The notes under the pieces: generated by a model | The model's input: only the letters and a program-made list of their open reading frames with translations | Told to the model about the DNA's origin: nothing | The model's database searches: none | Made by a program: the position numbers and the translations under genes | Shown: positions 1-6,586 of the stretch, piece after piece | Layout of the letters: every line of letters starts with the position of its first letter | Position numbering within the stretch: the stretch's first letter is position 1 | Source: a virus | Virus record (IMG/VR): IMGVR_UViG_3300037847_005852 | Span: 7,326 to 51,794 of that record | Direction: 5' to 3' (one strand) | DNA: 44,469 bases

Positions 1-420
1 GTGGGGGCTGACTCGCAAGTCGAGCTAAAAGAAAAGAAAGACCGCGTTGAAGACGCAATATATGCGGTTCAAGCAGCATTAAAAGAGGGTATCGTACCTG
101 GTGGCGGTAGTGCCCTGCTACACGCCTCGCAAAAAATTAAATCTACAAGTATTGGGCATGCTATATTGCTAAGCGCAATTCGCGCACCTTTTAATACTAT
201 AATGGATAATGCAGGTATTGCACCTATCGAGCCTATAGTTACAAAAGGTAGAGGTATAGATGCTAAAACAGGTAAAACTGTTAATATGGTTAAAGCGGGT
301 ATTATTGATCCTGTATTAGTAACCAAAACAGCACTTAAAAACGCGGTAAGTGTAGCGACAACGATTATGTCTGCAGATTGTATAATTTCTAATCAAAGAA
401 TTGAAAATGCAGGCAATTAA
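1..420 (+). CDS. groEL: Chaperonin GroEL, C-terminal part (5' end outside window)
   Basis: This is the C-terminal part of a group I chaperonin (Hsp60/GroEL), the ATP-driven folding chamber that works with a GroES lid. Recognisable segments are ELKEKKDRVEDA (returning intermediate-domain helix), EGIVPGGGSALL (equatorial loop with the conserved Gly run near the nucleotide), and GIIDPVLVTKTALKNAVSVA, whose Asp lies in the nucleotide-contacting IxDPxxVT motif. The reading frame is open to base 1; the GTG at the edge is an internal Val, so the gene is cut by the window, not truncated in nature. It ends in NAGN and lacks the Gly-Gly-Met tail of bacterial GroEL, which is often missing in divergent or viral copies. 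It overlaps the groES gene that follows. Family assignment is very secure; activity cannot be judged from this fragment. Confidence 0.95.
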   Translation: MGADSQVELKEKKDRVEDAIYAVQAALKEGIVPGGGSALLHASQKIKSTSIGHAILLSAIRAPFNTIMDNAGIAPIEPIVTKGRGIDAKTGKTVNMVKAGIIDPVLVTKTALKNAVSVATTIMSADCIISNQRIENAGN

Positions 421-664
421 TTACTTTATAGTTATTCGTAAAATAAAAGAGGCTCCCAAAAAAGTTGGGGGTCTCGAGCTTACTGAAGACCAAAACAAAG
501 ACGTTAGGTATTTAAAAGCTGAAGTTGTAAGCGTTGGTGATAAAGTACAAGGCGTAGAGCCTGGTAATATCATACGCTATGATAAACACGCAGGACACGG
601 TATAGAATGGCAAGATGAGCTATATCACGTTATTAATCTAGGTGATGTTGTTATTGTAGAATGA
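407..664 (+). CDS. groES: Co-chaperonin GroES
   Basis: 85-residue co-chaperonin that would cap a GroEL ring during folding of phage proteins, functionally like T4 gp31. The sequence has the GroES pattern: an N-terminal strand (AINYFIVIRKIKEAP), a mobile-loop-like stretch KKVGGLELTE at about 18-27, KAEVVSVGDKVQGVEPGNII corresponding to the GxVxxVG...VxxGDxV barrel core, and a C-terminal VINLGDVVIVE in place of the usual 'ESDILAIV'. I chose the ATG at 407 rather than the TTG at 401 in the same frame; it overlaps the end of groEL by 14 bases, so translation is probably coupled. Order groEL then groES is the reverse of the usual bacterial groES-groEL operon. Its stop overlaps the next start (ATGA). 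Confidence 0.92.
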   Translation: MQAINYFIVIRKIKEAPKKVGGLELTEDQNKDVRYLKAEVVSVGDKVQGVEPGNIIRYDKHAGHGIEWQDELYHVINLGDVVIVE

Positions 665-1101
665 GGCTAACTCCTACAGACTTACGTGAAATAAATTTGT
701 TTAAGTATTACAGGCTCGTTAGGAAATGGGCCTGTAAAACTTACGATATTTTAGATGCTGACCTAGAGTTACTTATCTATTTAGATTGCAAAGACCGATT
801 TACGCGTAATGATTTTATAGAAGGCACTTACACTTATGCTTGGGATAAAAAGCGGTGGGATCGGTTAAGGCAGCAAGGTTGGATAGATACCTGGCGTCAT
901 AGAAACAGAACTACTATTAAATACAGTATTTATAAAGTGTCTACAAAAGGTAAGCGTCTGATAACACGCATGTATAATATAATGCTTGGTGAAGAAGATA
1001 TACCTATTGGAACTACCAGTAAGTTTTATAAAAATAAATCATATACAGATAAAGTTTATAATAAGGCTATAGATGATATGATTAAAGACAAGGACAGATA
1101 A
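661..1101 (+). CDS. Small winged-helix-like protein
   Basis: 146 residues, basic and rich in Tyr, Lys and Arg. The middle (about 40-110) reads like a MarR-type winged helix: LDADLELLIYLDCKDRFTRNDF (helices), YAWDKKRWDRLRQQGWIDTW (recognition-helix-like), then RNRTTIKYSIYKVSTKGKRL as a basic wing ending in the 'T/S-x-x-G' turn common in MarR and related folds. It probably binds nucleic acid; whether it is a regulator or a packaging/structural DNA-binding protein cannot be told. The start overlaps the groES stop as ATGA, and its own stop overlaps the next start as TAATG, so the left-end genes form one coupled transcript. The fold call is from sequence pattern only. Confidence 0.6.
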   Translation: MRLTPTDLREINLFKYYRLVRKWACKTYDILDADLELLIYLDCKDRFTRNDFIEGTYTYAWDKKRWDRLRQQGWIDTWRHRNRTTIKYSIYKVSTKGKRLITRMYNIMLGEEDIPIGTTSKFYKNKSYTDKVYNKAIDDMIKDKDR

Positions 1102-1259
1102 TGTATTCTAAACCTATCACTCAAAAAGCTAAATGCAATTACGGCAAAATGCCAGCTACCCAGGAGGTGACCATTGATGCGGCAGGTAAGATACCAGGCG
1201 ACTTTAGTGCGTCACCTATGAAAATTAAAAAGGGCTGCGGTTGTGGCTGTGGAGCGTAA
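1101..1259 (+). CDS. 52-aa S-P-x-K protein with Cys-Gly tail
   Basis: A short gene set by overlaps at both ends (TAATG at 1099-1103 and again at 1257-1261). The protein begins MYSKPITQKAKCNYGKMP and ends SASPMKIKKGCGCGCGA. The N-terminal PITQKAKC closely matches PITQRAKC in the 63-residue gene at 1609, and PITKRAQ begins the 528-residue gene at 1806, so the three look related by descent. The alternating Cys-Gly tail (three Cys in six residues, plus Cys12) could bind metal, be lipidated or be disulfide-linked; none of these is shown. No known family recognised. The strict coupling with both neighbours is the main support that it is translated. Confidence 0.65.
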   Translation: MYSKPITQKAKCNYGKMPATQEVTIDAAGKIPGDFSASPMKIKKGCGCGCGA

Positions 1260-1606
1260 TGTTTAAACTAAAAGATAAAAGCACTCTTTTTGGTATTAAT
1301 AAAGAAGCATCTGAGCACGGTACACCTGTATTTGAAAAAAAATTAGATCCAGGTGTGCAAGCTGAGGCTAACCGTGACGGTACTATTTTTGTTAAGAAGG
1401 GGTTATCTCAAAAAAAGATAAACGACGCAGTAGCGCACGAAAAAGTGCACTTAAATCAAATAGCGCAAGGCAAGCTGTCTTACACTGACGACTCTGTTAT
1501 GTGGAAAAAAGACACAAAGTCACCTGCTAGAGTATATACTAGACAAAATATGCTTGAAGGTGCTAAAAATTTACCTTGGGAAGACGAAGCATATAAAAAA
1601 TCTTAA
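1259..1606 (+). CDS. Mini zinc metallopeptidase-like protein (HExxH)
   Basis: 115 residues when started at the ATG at 1259, which overlaps the previous stop (TAATG); the frame also extends upstream to a TTG at 1241 that I consider unused. It has AVAHEKVHLNQIAQG, giving His60-Glu61-x-x-His64, the zinc-binding and catalytic motif of zincins, and NLPWEDEAYKKS at the C terminus, where Glu108 or Glu110 could supply the third ligand, as in short phage and bacterial zincins with a P-W/Y-E-x-E-A motif. There is no signal peptide. Sitting among small S-P-x-K proteins and before the head genes, it might be a maturation protease or an injected protein; the substrate is unknown. Motif seen directly; enzymatic activity is inference. 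Confidence 0.6.
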   Translation: MFKLKDKSTLFGINKEASEHGTPVFEKKLDPGVQAEANRDGTIFVKKGLSQKKINDAVAHEKVHLNQIAQGKLSYTDDSVMWKKDTKSPARVYTRQNMLEGAKNLPWEDEAYKKS

Positions 1607-1608
1607 CG

Positions 1609-1800
1609 ATGCACAAATTACCGATTACACAAAGAGCTAAATGCTCACCTTTAAAAATTAATGAAACTTTAGTTGCAGGTGCTGGGATAACAGCAAAAGG
1701 ATTTACAGATCTTTCAGCAGCTTTTGATAAAGAAGATTTAACCGACGCCGATCCTATGTCAAGCGCAGGGGTTAGTGATGATAATGAAGATAAAGAATAA
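1609..1800 (+). CDS. 63-aa acidic S-P-x-K protein
   Basis: Short protein beginning MHKLPITQRAKCSPLKINET and ending in an acidic tail (DADPMSSAGVSDDNEDKE). The first 12 residues are nearly the same as those of the 52-residue protein at 1101 (PITQ[KR]AKC), which supports a real, related gene. It carries an S-P-L-K copy of the motif shared by several small proteins of this phage. No enzymatic motif, membrane segment or known family was recognised. It lies two bases after the metallopeptidase-like gene and just before the Lys-rich gene at 1806. Confidence 0.55.
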   Translation: MHKLPITQRAKCSPLKINETLVAGAGITAKGFTDLSAAFDKEDLTDADPMSSAGVSDDNEDKE

Positions 1801-1805
1801 TAGAC

Positions 1806-3392
1806 ATGATGAAACCTATTACTAAGCGGGCACAAGAAGCTAGAATGCGCCAAAACGGTGTTACGCCTTTAAAGCAGGTAGATGTTACAAAGGGTGCTGA
1901 AATTACTAAAGAAGAAAAAAATTTAGTTACAGAATCCAAAAAAGAAACGAAACAACAAGGTACGTCTGCTGACGATGCAAACCAGGTTGCTCAAGGTAAT
2001 AAATCGATGGTAACACAACCGCGTCCTTATACTTTTGAGGCTAGAGCAACGCCTAAACAAAAAGCGCGTCAAGAAGTAGGTGCTCAAAAAATCAGACAAA
2101 GAGGTGCTGATAAGCTTGATAAAATAGCGGATAAGCAAAATCGTAAAAGAGCTGGTAAAGAGCTTAAAGGTCTTAAACGTGAAGCTATGGACAAAAAGCG
2201 TTTAGACGGTTTAACATTTAAAGAGCGCAGAGAGGTTAATCAAGCTTTTAGACGTGGTGATTATAAATCTGTATTAGGTAGTGAAGACGCTAAAAGAGCA
2301 ACTCAATTAAGAGGTACTAAAAAAGGTTATACACCAGATGATGAAAAACCTTCAACGTCATCAAAGCCTTCAACGCCACAAAAGCCTAAAAACAAAATGG
2401 CAGAGGGTATGGCTAAAAGCTATATTAAGGGAAATGCAGCTACAATGAAACCTGTTAACATTAAGTCTGTACCTGATTTAGATAAAAAAGCAAAGCCAGC
2501 AAAGCCTGCAAAAACTAAAAAAGTAAAGGATAAAGAGTTTATAAAGCAAAATAAACTAGAAAACCGAGAGGCTAGAAAGGAAAACAGACAGGCTAATAGA
2601 GCTATTAATAAGGAAAACAGACAAGCTAATAGAGCAGCTAAAAAAGAAAACAGACAAGCTAATAGAGCAGCTAAAAAAGAAACAAAAGCTTCTAATAAAA
2701 TAGATCGTCAACGTAGTAAGCTTAATGAAAGAATGGCTGTCCTTGAAGGAAATGAAGCAGGCTCTACAAAACGTGCTGAAAGAGCAGTAAAAAGATTAGG
2801 TAGAAAAGGTTTACGCGAAGAGAAAAAAGTTGAAAATAAAAAAGCTCGCGAACAAAAGAAGCTTGATAAAGCAATTGATAAAGCTGTAAAACGCGGTGTT
2901 AAAAGCTCTGAAAAAACAGCTAAAAAAATTGAGCGTCAAAAAAATTCATTAAGAGCTCAAAGAGCTGAAACAAAACAAATAAAGGAAGAGCTAAAAAACG
3001 ACCCGGCTACTGCACGTCTTGCAGGAAAGTCTCCTGAAAAAGTAAAAAAGATACTTGCAAAAGATGCAAGGCAACGTGCTAGATACGAGCGTAAAACAGA
3101 AAGAAAAAGAGCAAAAGGTAAACTTGGTCCAAATGAATCTTTAGTAAGCCCTCGTGATAAAAGAGCTAGAAAAGCATATGATAAAGCTAAGCAAAGAGGG
3201 GGGGAAACTTATCAAGACTTCCAACCGGAAAACGCTCCAAACCGCATACAAGGTATGAAGATAAACAGATTAGAGCGTAAAGAAAACAGACAAGCAAAAG
3301 CTGCGGGTAAAATGCTTTCTTCACCTATGAAAATGATGGGAGTAACCGGTAACAGTGGTCCATTGAAAAAAGGATATTTTAAAAATAAATAA
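1806..3392 (+). CDS. 528-aa Lys/Arg-rich coiled-coil repeat protein
   Basis: Very basic, low-complexity protein. Residues 1-20 (MMKPITKRAQEARMRQNGVT) resemble the PIT[KQ][KR]A start of the two small upstream proteins. The middle is almost wholly helical and charged, with an 11-residue repeat KENRQANRAxx at about 258-290 and further relatives (LENREARKENR) before it. Many QKKLDKAIDKAVKR-like stretches suggest a long single helix or coiled coil with strong nucleic-acid affinity. The C terminus has MLSSPMKMMG and ends GPLKKGYFKNK, similar to KNYKKGYYGV ending the gene at 35029. It may be a DNA-condensing or internal head protein; no family was recognised and function is unproven. An ATG at 1809 is an equally possible start. 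Confidence 0.7.
   Translation: MMKPITKRAQEARMRQNGVTPLKQVDVTKGAEITKEEKNLVTESKKETKQQGTSADDANQVAQGNKSMVTQPRPYTFEARATPKQKARQEVGAQKIRQRGADKLDKIADKQNRKRAGKELKGLKREAMDKKRLDGLTFKERREVNQAFRRGDYKSVLGSEDAKRATQLRGTKKGYTPDDEKPSTSSKPSTPQKPKNKMAEGMAKSYIKGNAATMKPVNIKSVPDLDKKAKPAKPAKTKKVKDKEFIKQNKLENREARKENRQANRAINKENRQANRAAKKENRQANRAAKKETKASNKIDRQRSKLNERMAVLEGNEAGSTKRAERAVKRLGRKGLREEKKVENKKAREQKKLDKAIDKAVKRGVKSSEKTAKKIERQKNSLRAQRAETKQIKEELKNDPATARLAGKSPEKVKKILAKDARQRARYERKTERKRAKGKLGPNESLVSPRDKRARKAYDKAKQRGGETYQDFQPENAPNRIQGMKINRLERKENRQAKAAGKMLSSPMKMMGVTGNSGPLKKGYFKNK
2577..2675 (+). repeat. 33-bp in-frame tandem repeat, three units
   Basis: Three direct 33-base units (2577-2609, 2610-2642, 2643-2675) inside the Lys-rich gene, each encoding K-E-N-R-Q-A-N-R-A plus two residues (IN, AK, AK). 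Units two and three differ at only one base or so and unit one slightly more, which points to recent slipped-strand duplication. A decayed half-unit precedes them. Confidence 0.85.
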
Positions 3393-3393
3393 T

Positions 3394-3708
3394 ATGCCTT
3401 ATATTCAACATAACTCACCGTTTAAAAAGAAAGGGGGTGCGCCTTCACGTAAAAAGTCTAAGGGCTATTACAATAAGGCTAACCCTACAGGTACCGGTGC
3501 TGCTGCTGGTGGTGGTATGTCGCAAAAAGGTGTAGATAAATATAAAAAAGATAATCCAGGCAGCAAATTGCAAACAGCTGTAACTAAGGATCCTAAAAAA
3601 TTAAAAAGAGGCAGCAAAGCATGGAAACGCCGTAAATCCTTTTGTGCACGTTCAAGAAGCTGGACAAGTGAGCGCGGCCGTGCAGCTCGTCGTAGATGGA
3701 ATTGCTAA
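3394..3708 (+). CDS. Basic small phage protein (DUF6321-like)
   Basis: 104 residues, strongly basic. It begins MPYIQHNSPFKKKGGAP, another N-S-P-F-K-K motif, then has GMSQKGVDKYKKDNPGSKLQ, AVTKDPKKLKRGSKAWKRRK and SFCARSRSW, and ends ARRRWNC. The 'GVxxYxxxNPGSKLxTAVT ... KRRKSFCARM ... RxWNC' pattern is one I know from many marine and other phages (a conserved DUF I recall as DUF6321); function is unknown. The two Cys (in SFCAR and the final Cys) are part of that pattern. It probably binds nucleic acid or packs in the virion. The start is one base after the stop of the previous gene. Confidence 0.75.
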   Translation: MPYIQHNSPFKKKGGAPSRKKSKGYYNKANPTGTGAAAGGGMSQKGVDKYKKDNPGSKLQTAVTKDPKKLKRGSKAWKRRKSFCARSRSWTSERGRAARRRWNC

Positions 3709-3737
3709 TAAAAAATAAAAAATAAAAAAATAAAGTT

Positions 3738-4463
3738 ATGGCACTAGAATTTGCTTCAAAAATGAAGCCAATAGAACAAAATCCAAATTTAAGTAGCGGC
3801 GGGCATGATAATGCAGCTGGCCTTACTGCGCCGGTGGCTGATCCGGGATTTGTTTTTGTAGAAGAAGTCGCTTGTTCTTTTCAGGACGGCGCTAAAGGCA
3901 AAAGAGCTGCTGGGGCTGTTTACATAGGGACAGGTGGTAGTGCCGCGGTATTGCCATCAAACAAATCATTAAACTCAGCAAACCTTATGGTATTTAAAAA
4001 TATACCTGATGGTTCTTTTTTACCCATTGCTGCTAATAAAATTGCTTTTACTGCATTTGATTATGTTCCGCTTGGCCAAGAATTAAAAACTTTAATTACT
4101 ACTAATAATTTTCTTAATGTATCGGCTCTTCAAAATAAGAAAGGAAAGGTATTTGTTGCAGATTGGTATAGAGTAATTAGCAGTGTTAAAACTCAAATTG
4201 GTAGAGTAGAACTTGCTATTACTTTTGAGTCGGATGTAAGTATTGCTGCGGTTAGATTATTTGCTGGTTACGACTGGAATAAAGGAAATAATAGAACAAA
4301 TACCGCTTTTAATCTAGATTTTGCTGCAGCTGGCGATACCCTTGAAATTGACTCAACTGAGTCTAGCTCAATAATGAGTGCAGATGTTGTTTTCACTCTA
4401 ACATCAAATGAAATTAAAAATATGCCTGGTACTACGGCTACTGATATTATAGCTTACCGTTAA
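3738..4463 (+). CDS. Putative virion protein, 241 aa
   Basis: No family recognised. The composition (Ala, Ser, Thr, Asn, Gly rich, beta-prone, no Cys cluster, no signal peptide) is that of a phage structural protein. It has a segment GAVYIGTGGSAAVLPSNKSL followed by LMVFKNIPDGSFLPIAANKI, which reads like a small beta-sandwich found in phage decoration, head-fibre or baseplate proteins. It starts after a 29-base A-rich leader and is directly followed (one base) by the LamG-like adhesin gene, so the pair may make one appendage. Alternative: head decoration protein. Only its status as a real, probably structural, gene is well supported. Confidence 0.6.
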   Translation: MALEFASKMKPIEQNPNLSSGGHDNAAGLTAPVADPGFVFVEEVACSFQDGAKGKRAAGAVYIGTGGSAAVLPSNKSLNSANLMVFKNIPDGSFLPIAANKIAFTAFDYVPLGQELKTLITTNNFLNVSALQNKKGKVFVADWYRVISSVKTQIGRVELAITFESDVSIAAVRLFAGYDWNKGNNRTNTAFNLDFAAAGDTLEIDSTESSSIMSADVVFTLTSNEIKNMPGTTATDIIAYR

Positions 4464-4464
4464 T

Positions 4465-5313
4465 ATGTCTTTAAAATTACGCCTTACAGCACCGTCTATT
4501 GCGATTAGAAGAACGAGGCTATCCGCTTTTACCGGTTTACTTGATGAATCTCATGATGCTGGGAATACAACTGATGTTGCTTATTCTTTAAGAAAGCTAA
4601 GATCAGCATATGCAGGCAGTGCTATCAGAGTGCGTAGATCTCAAGACGACGCCGAAATAGACATTGGTTTTGATTCTAATGGATTATTAGATACTGCTGC
4701 TATTGCTACTCATTGTGCTAATAAAAACGGTTTTGTAACCAAATGGTACGATCAAAGCGGTAATAGTAGAGACGCTGTACAAGCAACAAGTACTAAGCAG
4801 CCTGCAATTTATGAAGCGGGCGTTCAAGTGAAAGATAGTAATAATAGACCTTTTGTAAAATTTGACGACACCGACGATGTACTAGATATAGGTGATGAAA
4901 TAGCTACAACGGAAGCATTTAAACATTTTTTAGTGGTAGACCCTACCAACCCTGGTAGGCTTTACGATTCCCAAGGCGACGGCGATAATATATTAGTGCA
5001 AAGTTTTAGGTATCTTTTCAGAATAAATGGCGCTAATGCTGCAATAAATGAAAACACTGCACTTAACTATAATATTCTTGATGTTGGTCGTGATAATAAC
5101 GGCACAAGAAATTTCTTTGTTAACGGAACAGATAAACTTGTAGGCTGGGGTGCAACAAGCGGAAGCAGTGGATTTGAAGAGATAGGCTCTACGGCAAGTC
5201 CCTACGGTGGCGCTATATATGAATTGTTTAGATTTAGCGGTGATGCAAAAATAGCTAATATAGATGCGGCAGCTATTAGAACAGCAATGAATGAACATTA
5301 CGAAGTATTCTAA
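4465..5313 (+). CDS. Receptor-binding-type protein with LamG/ArabFuran-like domain
   Basis: 282 residues. After a 35-residue N-terminal part comes AYSLRKLRSAYAGSAIRVRR (39-58), an Asp-Ile-Gly-Phe-Asp turn, and FVTKWYDQSGNSRDAVQA (90-107), then FVKFDDTDDVLDIGD. This 'ySLRkLrsaYtGxAirVRR..d.. WYDQSGNGrdA' pattern is that of the arabinofuranosidase-B / laminin-G-like lectin fold often used as the tip domain of phage tail fibres. The C-terminal helix (IDAAAIRTAMNEHYEVF) matches the end of that fold. It is expected to bind host surface glycan. Enzyme activity is not implied, because phage versions are usually binding modules. Its place beside the 241-residue and 70-residue proteins suggests a small adhesin cassette. 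Confidence 0.7.
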   Translation: MSLKLRLTAPSIAIRRTRLSAFTGLLDESHDAGNTTDVAYSLRKLRSAYAGSAIRVRRSQDDAEIDIGFDSNGLLDTAAIATHCANKNGFVTKWYDQSGNSRDAVQATSTKQPAIYEAGVQVKDSNNRPFVKFDDTDDVLDIGDEIATTEAFKHFLVVDPTNPGRLYDSQGDGDNILVQSFRYLFRINGANAAINENTALNYNILDVGRDNNGTRNFFVNGTDKLVGWGATSGSSGFEEIGSTASPYGGAIYELFRFSGDAKIANIDAAAIRTAMNEHYEVF

Positions 5314-5315
5314 TT

Positions 5316-5528
5316 ATGTTTTACATTTCACAAAATAAAGAGGAGTTAGTAGCATATAACGAGACTGTTAATGCTGGAAAAAACTATACTGGGTTTACAA
5401 ATAATTGGGCGGAAGTAATGTCACACCCTAATGGCGTTGATTTTGCGATAGTAAAACATAAAGACTATACTGCTGAGTTCGAAGAATTAGATTCGTTGCC
5501 ATCAGATTGGTGGCCGGATTTAGAATAA
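5316..5528 (+). CDS. Small protein after adhesin gene, 70 aa
   Basis: Starts two bases after the adhesin stop and is acidic, with three Trp (one in NNWAEV, two in the C-terminal SDWWPDLE). Sequence includes YNETVNAGKNYTGFTNNWAE. I do not recognise a family. Small acidic proteins directly downstream of fibre genes often act as fibre chaperones or caps, but nothing in the sequence proves that here. Confidence 0.5.
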   Translation: MFYISQNKEELVAYNETVNAGKNYTGFTNNWAEVMSHPNGVDFAIVKHKDYTAEFEELDSLPSDWWPDLE

Positions 5529-5554
5529 TAAATAAAAATATATAATTAAATTAA

Positions 5555-5773
5555 ATGCAAATCATAAGGAAAATAACTATTGGCAAAGATTATAAAAACG
5601 ATGCCATGCACTACTCTGTTGGCCAAGAAGTTTATGGAGGCCACACTATAGTTAATATTATAGAAGAGAAAGACAAGTATTCTATATATATCGAGAAAGA
5701 CAATAATGTAATGCCGTGGAAAGACTTTAATAAGAACATGGCTGTTTCTGTAGAATACGATCTTAGCTACTAA
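5555..5773 (+). CDS. Hypothetical protein, 72 aa
   Basis: Begins MQIIRKITIGKDYKNDAMHY after a 26-base leader containing ATATATAATTA. Predicted beta-rich with alternating charge (IVNIIEEKDKYSIYIEKDNN) and a closing YDLSY. No membrane segment, Cys or known motif. Its last base is shared with the next ATG (TAATG), so it is translationally coupled to the tandem GroES-like gene. Function unknown. Confidence 0.55.
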   Translation: MQIIRKITIGKDYKNDAMHYSVGQEVYGGHTIVNIIEEKDKYSIYIEKDNNVMPWKDFNKNMAVSVEYDLSY

Positions 5774-6363
5774 TGAAGAGCGTCTTTAACTTTATGGTGC
5801 GACCTAAAAGCTCTAGATCAACCAGTAAAAAAAATATAGACGGCAAAGAATTACTCTTGAATACCGAATTGCAAAACCATAATTATGTAAGCAGATTAGG
5901 TATTGTTACATCTCTACCTATAGCTACAGCTACTAAAATAAACGTAGGGAATGAGGTTATAGTACACCATAATGTTTTTAGAAGATTTAGAGACATAAGA
6001 GGTAAAGAAAAAAACAGCAGGTCTTATTATGAAGAAGATTTGTTTTTTGCAGAGCCTGACCAAATTTATGCTTATAAAAATGATGAAGACTGGCATTGTG
6101 TTAACGGATATTGTTTTATTAAGCCTCTTGCAAATAAAAACGATTTTTCGTTAGAAAAAGAAAGAGTAGGGATAGGCGTTGTTAAATATACTGACGGCAC
6201 TCACGAAACAGGTAGCTTAGTGGGTTTTAGACCGGGTATGGAATACGAATTTAATATAGAGGAGCAACGATTATATCGTGTTCCCACCAATCAAATTACA
6301 ATTAAATATGACTACCAAGGAGACGAAGAAGAATATAATCCAAGCTGGACGCAAAGCGGTTGA
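5773..6363 (+). CDS. Tandem GroES-fold-like protein
   Basis: 196 residues with no catalytic motif, but both halves have the order of elements of a GroES barrel. Half one: FNFMVRPK (5-12), a long loop, SRLGIVTSLP (40-49), INVGNEVIVHHNVFRR (56-71), then EEDLFFAEPDQIYAY (87-101). Half two: GYCFIKPLANK (112-122), a shorter loop, RVGIGVVKYTDG (131-142), SLVGFRPGMEYEF (148-160), then LYRVPTNQITIKYD (167-180). These match 'RVIVKR - loop - GEVLAVG - VGDIVxF - ILxExDILAIV'. The phage therefore seems to have a second, internally duplicated co-chaperonin-like protein just before the terminase genes. Fold assignment is pattern-based inference; partnership with GroEL is unknown. Confidence 0.5.
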   Translation: MKSVFNFMVRPKSSRSTSKKNIDGKELLLNTELQNHNYVSRLGIVTSLPIATATKINVGNEVIVHHNVFRRFRDIRGKEKNSRSYYEEDLFFAEPDQIYAYKNDEDWHCVNGYCFIKPLANKNDFSLEKERVGIGVVKYTDGTHETGSLVGFRPGMEYEFNIEEQRLYRVPTNQITIKYDYQGDEEEYNPSWTQSG

Positions 6364-6586
6364 TGAATTAATTAAAGTAGCAGAAGAAAAAATCATTACG
6401 AATACAGAAGATGATGTATCTGCTGATAGATTAAAAAACGCAGCAGCAACTAAAAAGCTTGCAATATTCGACGCTTTTGAAATACTTACACGTATTGAGG
6501 AAGAAGAACGTATTCTTGAAAACAAACCTAAAGAAGAAACTAAAAAAGAAGCTTTTAAAGGGTTTGCAGAAAAAAGATCTAGATAA
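6308..6586 (+). CDS. Putative terminase small subunit
   Basis: 92 residues from the ATG at 6308 (the frame also extends to a GTG at 6278, less likely because it deepens the overlap with the previous gene). It is an all-helical, charged protein: RKAVDELIKVAEEKII, then ADRLKNAAATKKLAIFDAFE and ILTRIEEEERIL, ending KGFAEKRSR. The ADRLKNAAATK helix is typical of a protein I know to precede TerL in crAss-like and marine Bacteroidetes phages, and its place immediately before TerL (shared base, TAATG) supports a DNA-recognising terminase small subunit. No clear HTH is visible, so the call rests on position and family resemblance. Confidence 0.6.
   Translation: MTTKETKKNIIQAGRKAVDELIKVAEEKIITNTEDDVSADRLKNAAATKKLAIFDAFEILTRIEEEERILENKPKEETKKEAFKGFAEKRSR

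Noticed and set aside
1241-1258. Upstream TTG start for the metallopeptidase-like gene
   Set aside because: It would run through the Cys-Gly coding end of the previous gene; the TAATG-coupled ATG at 1259 fits the pattern of neighbours.
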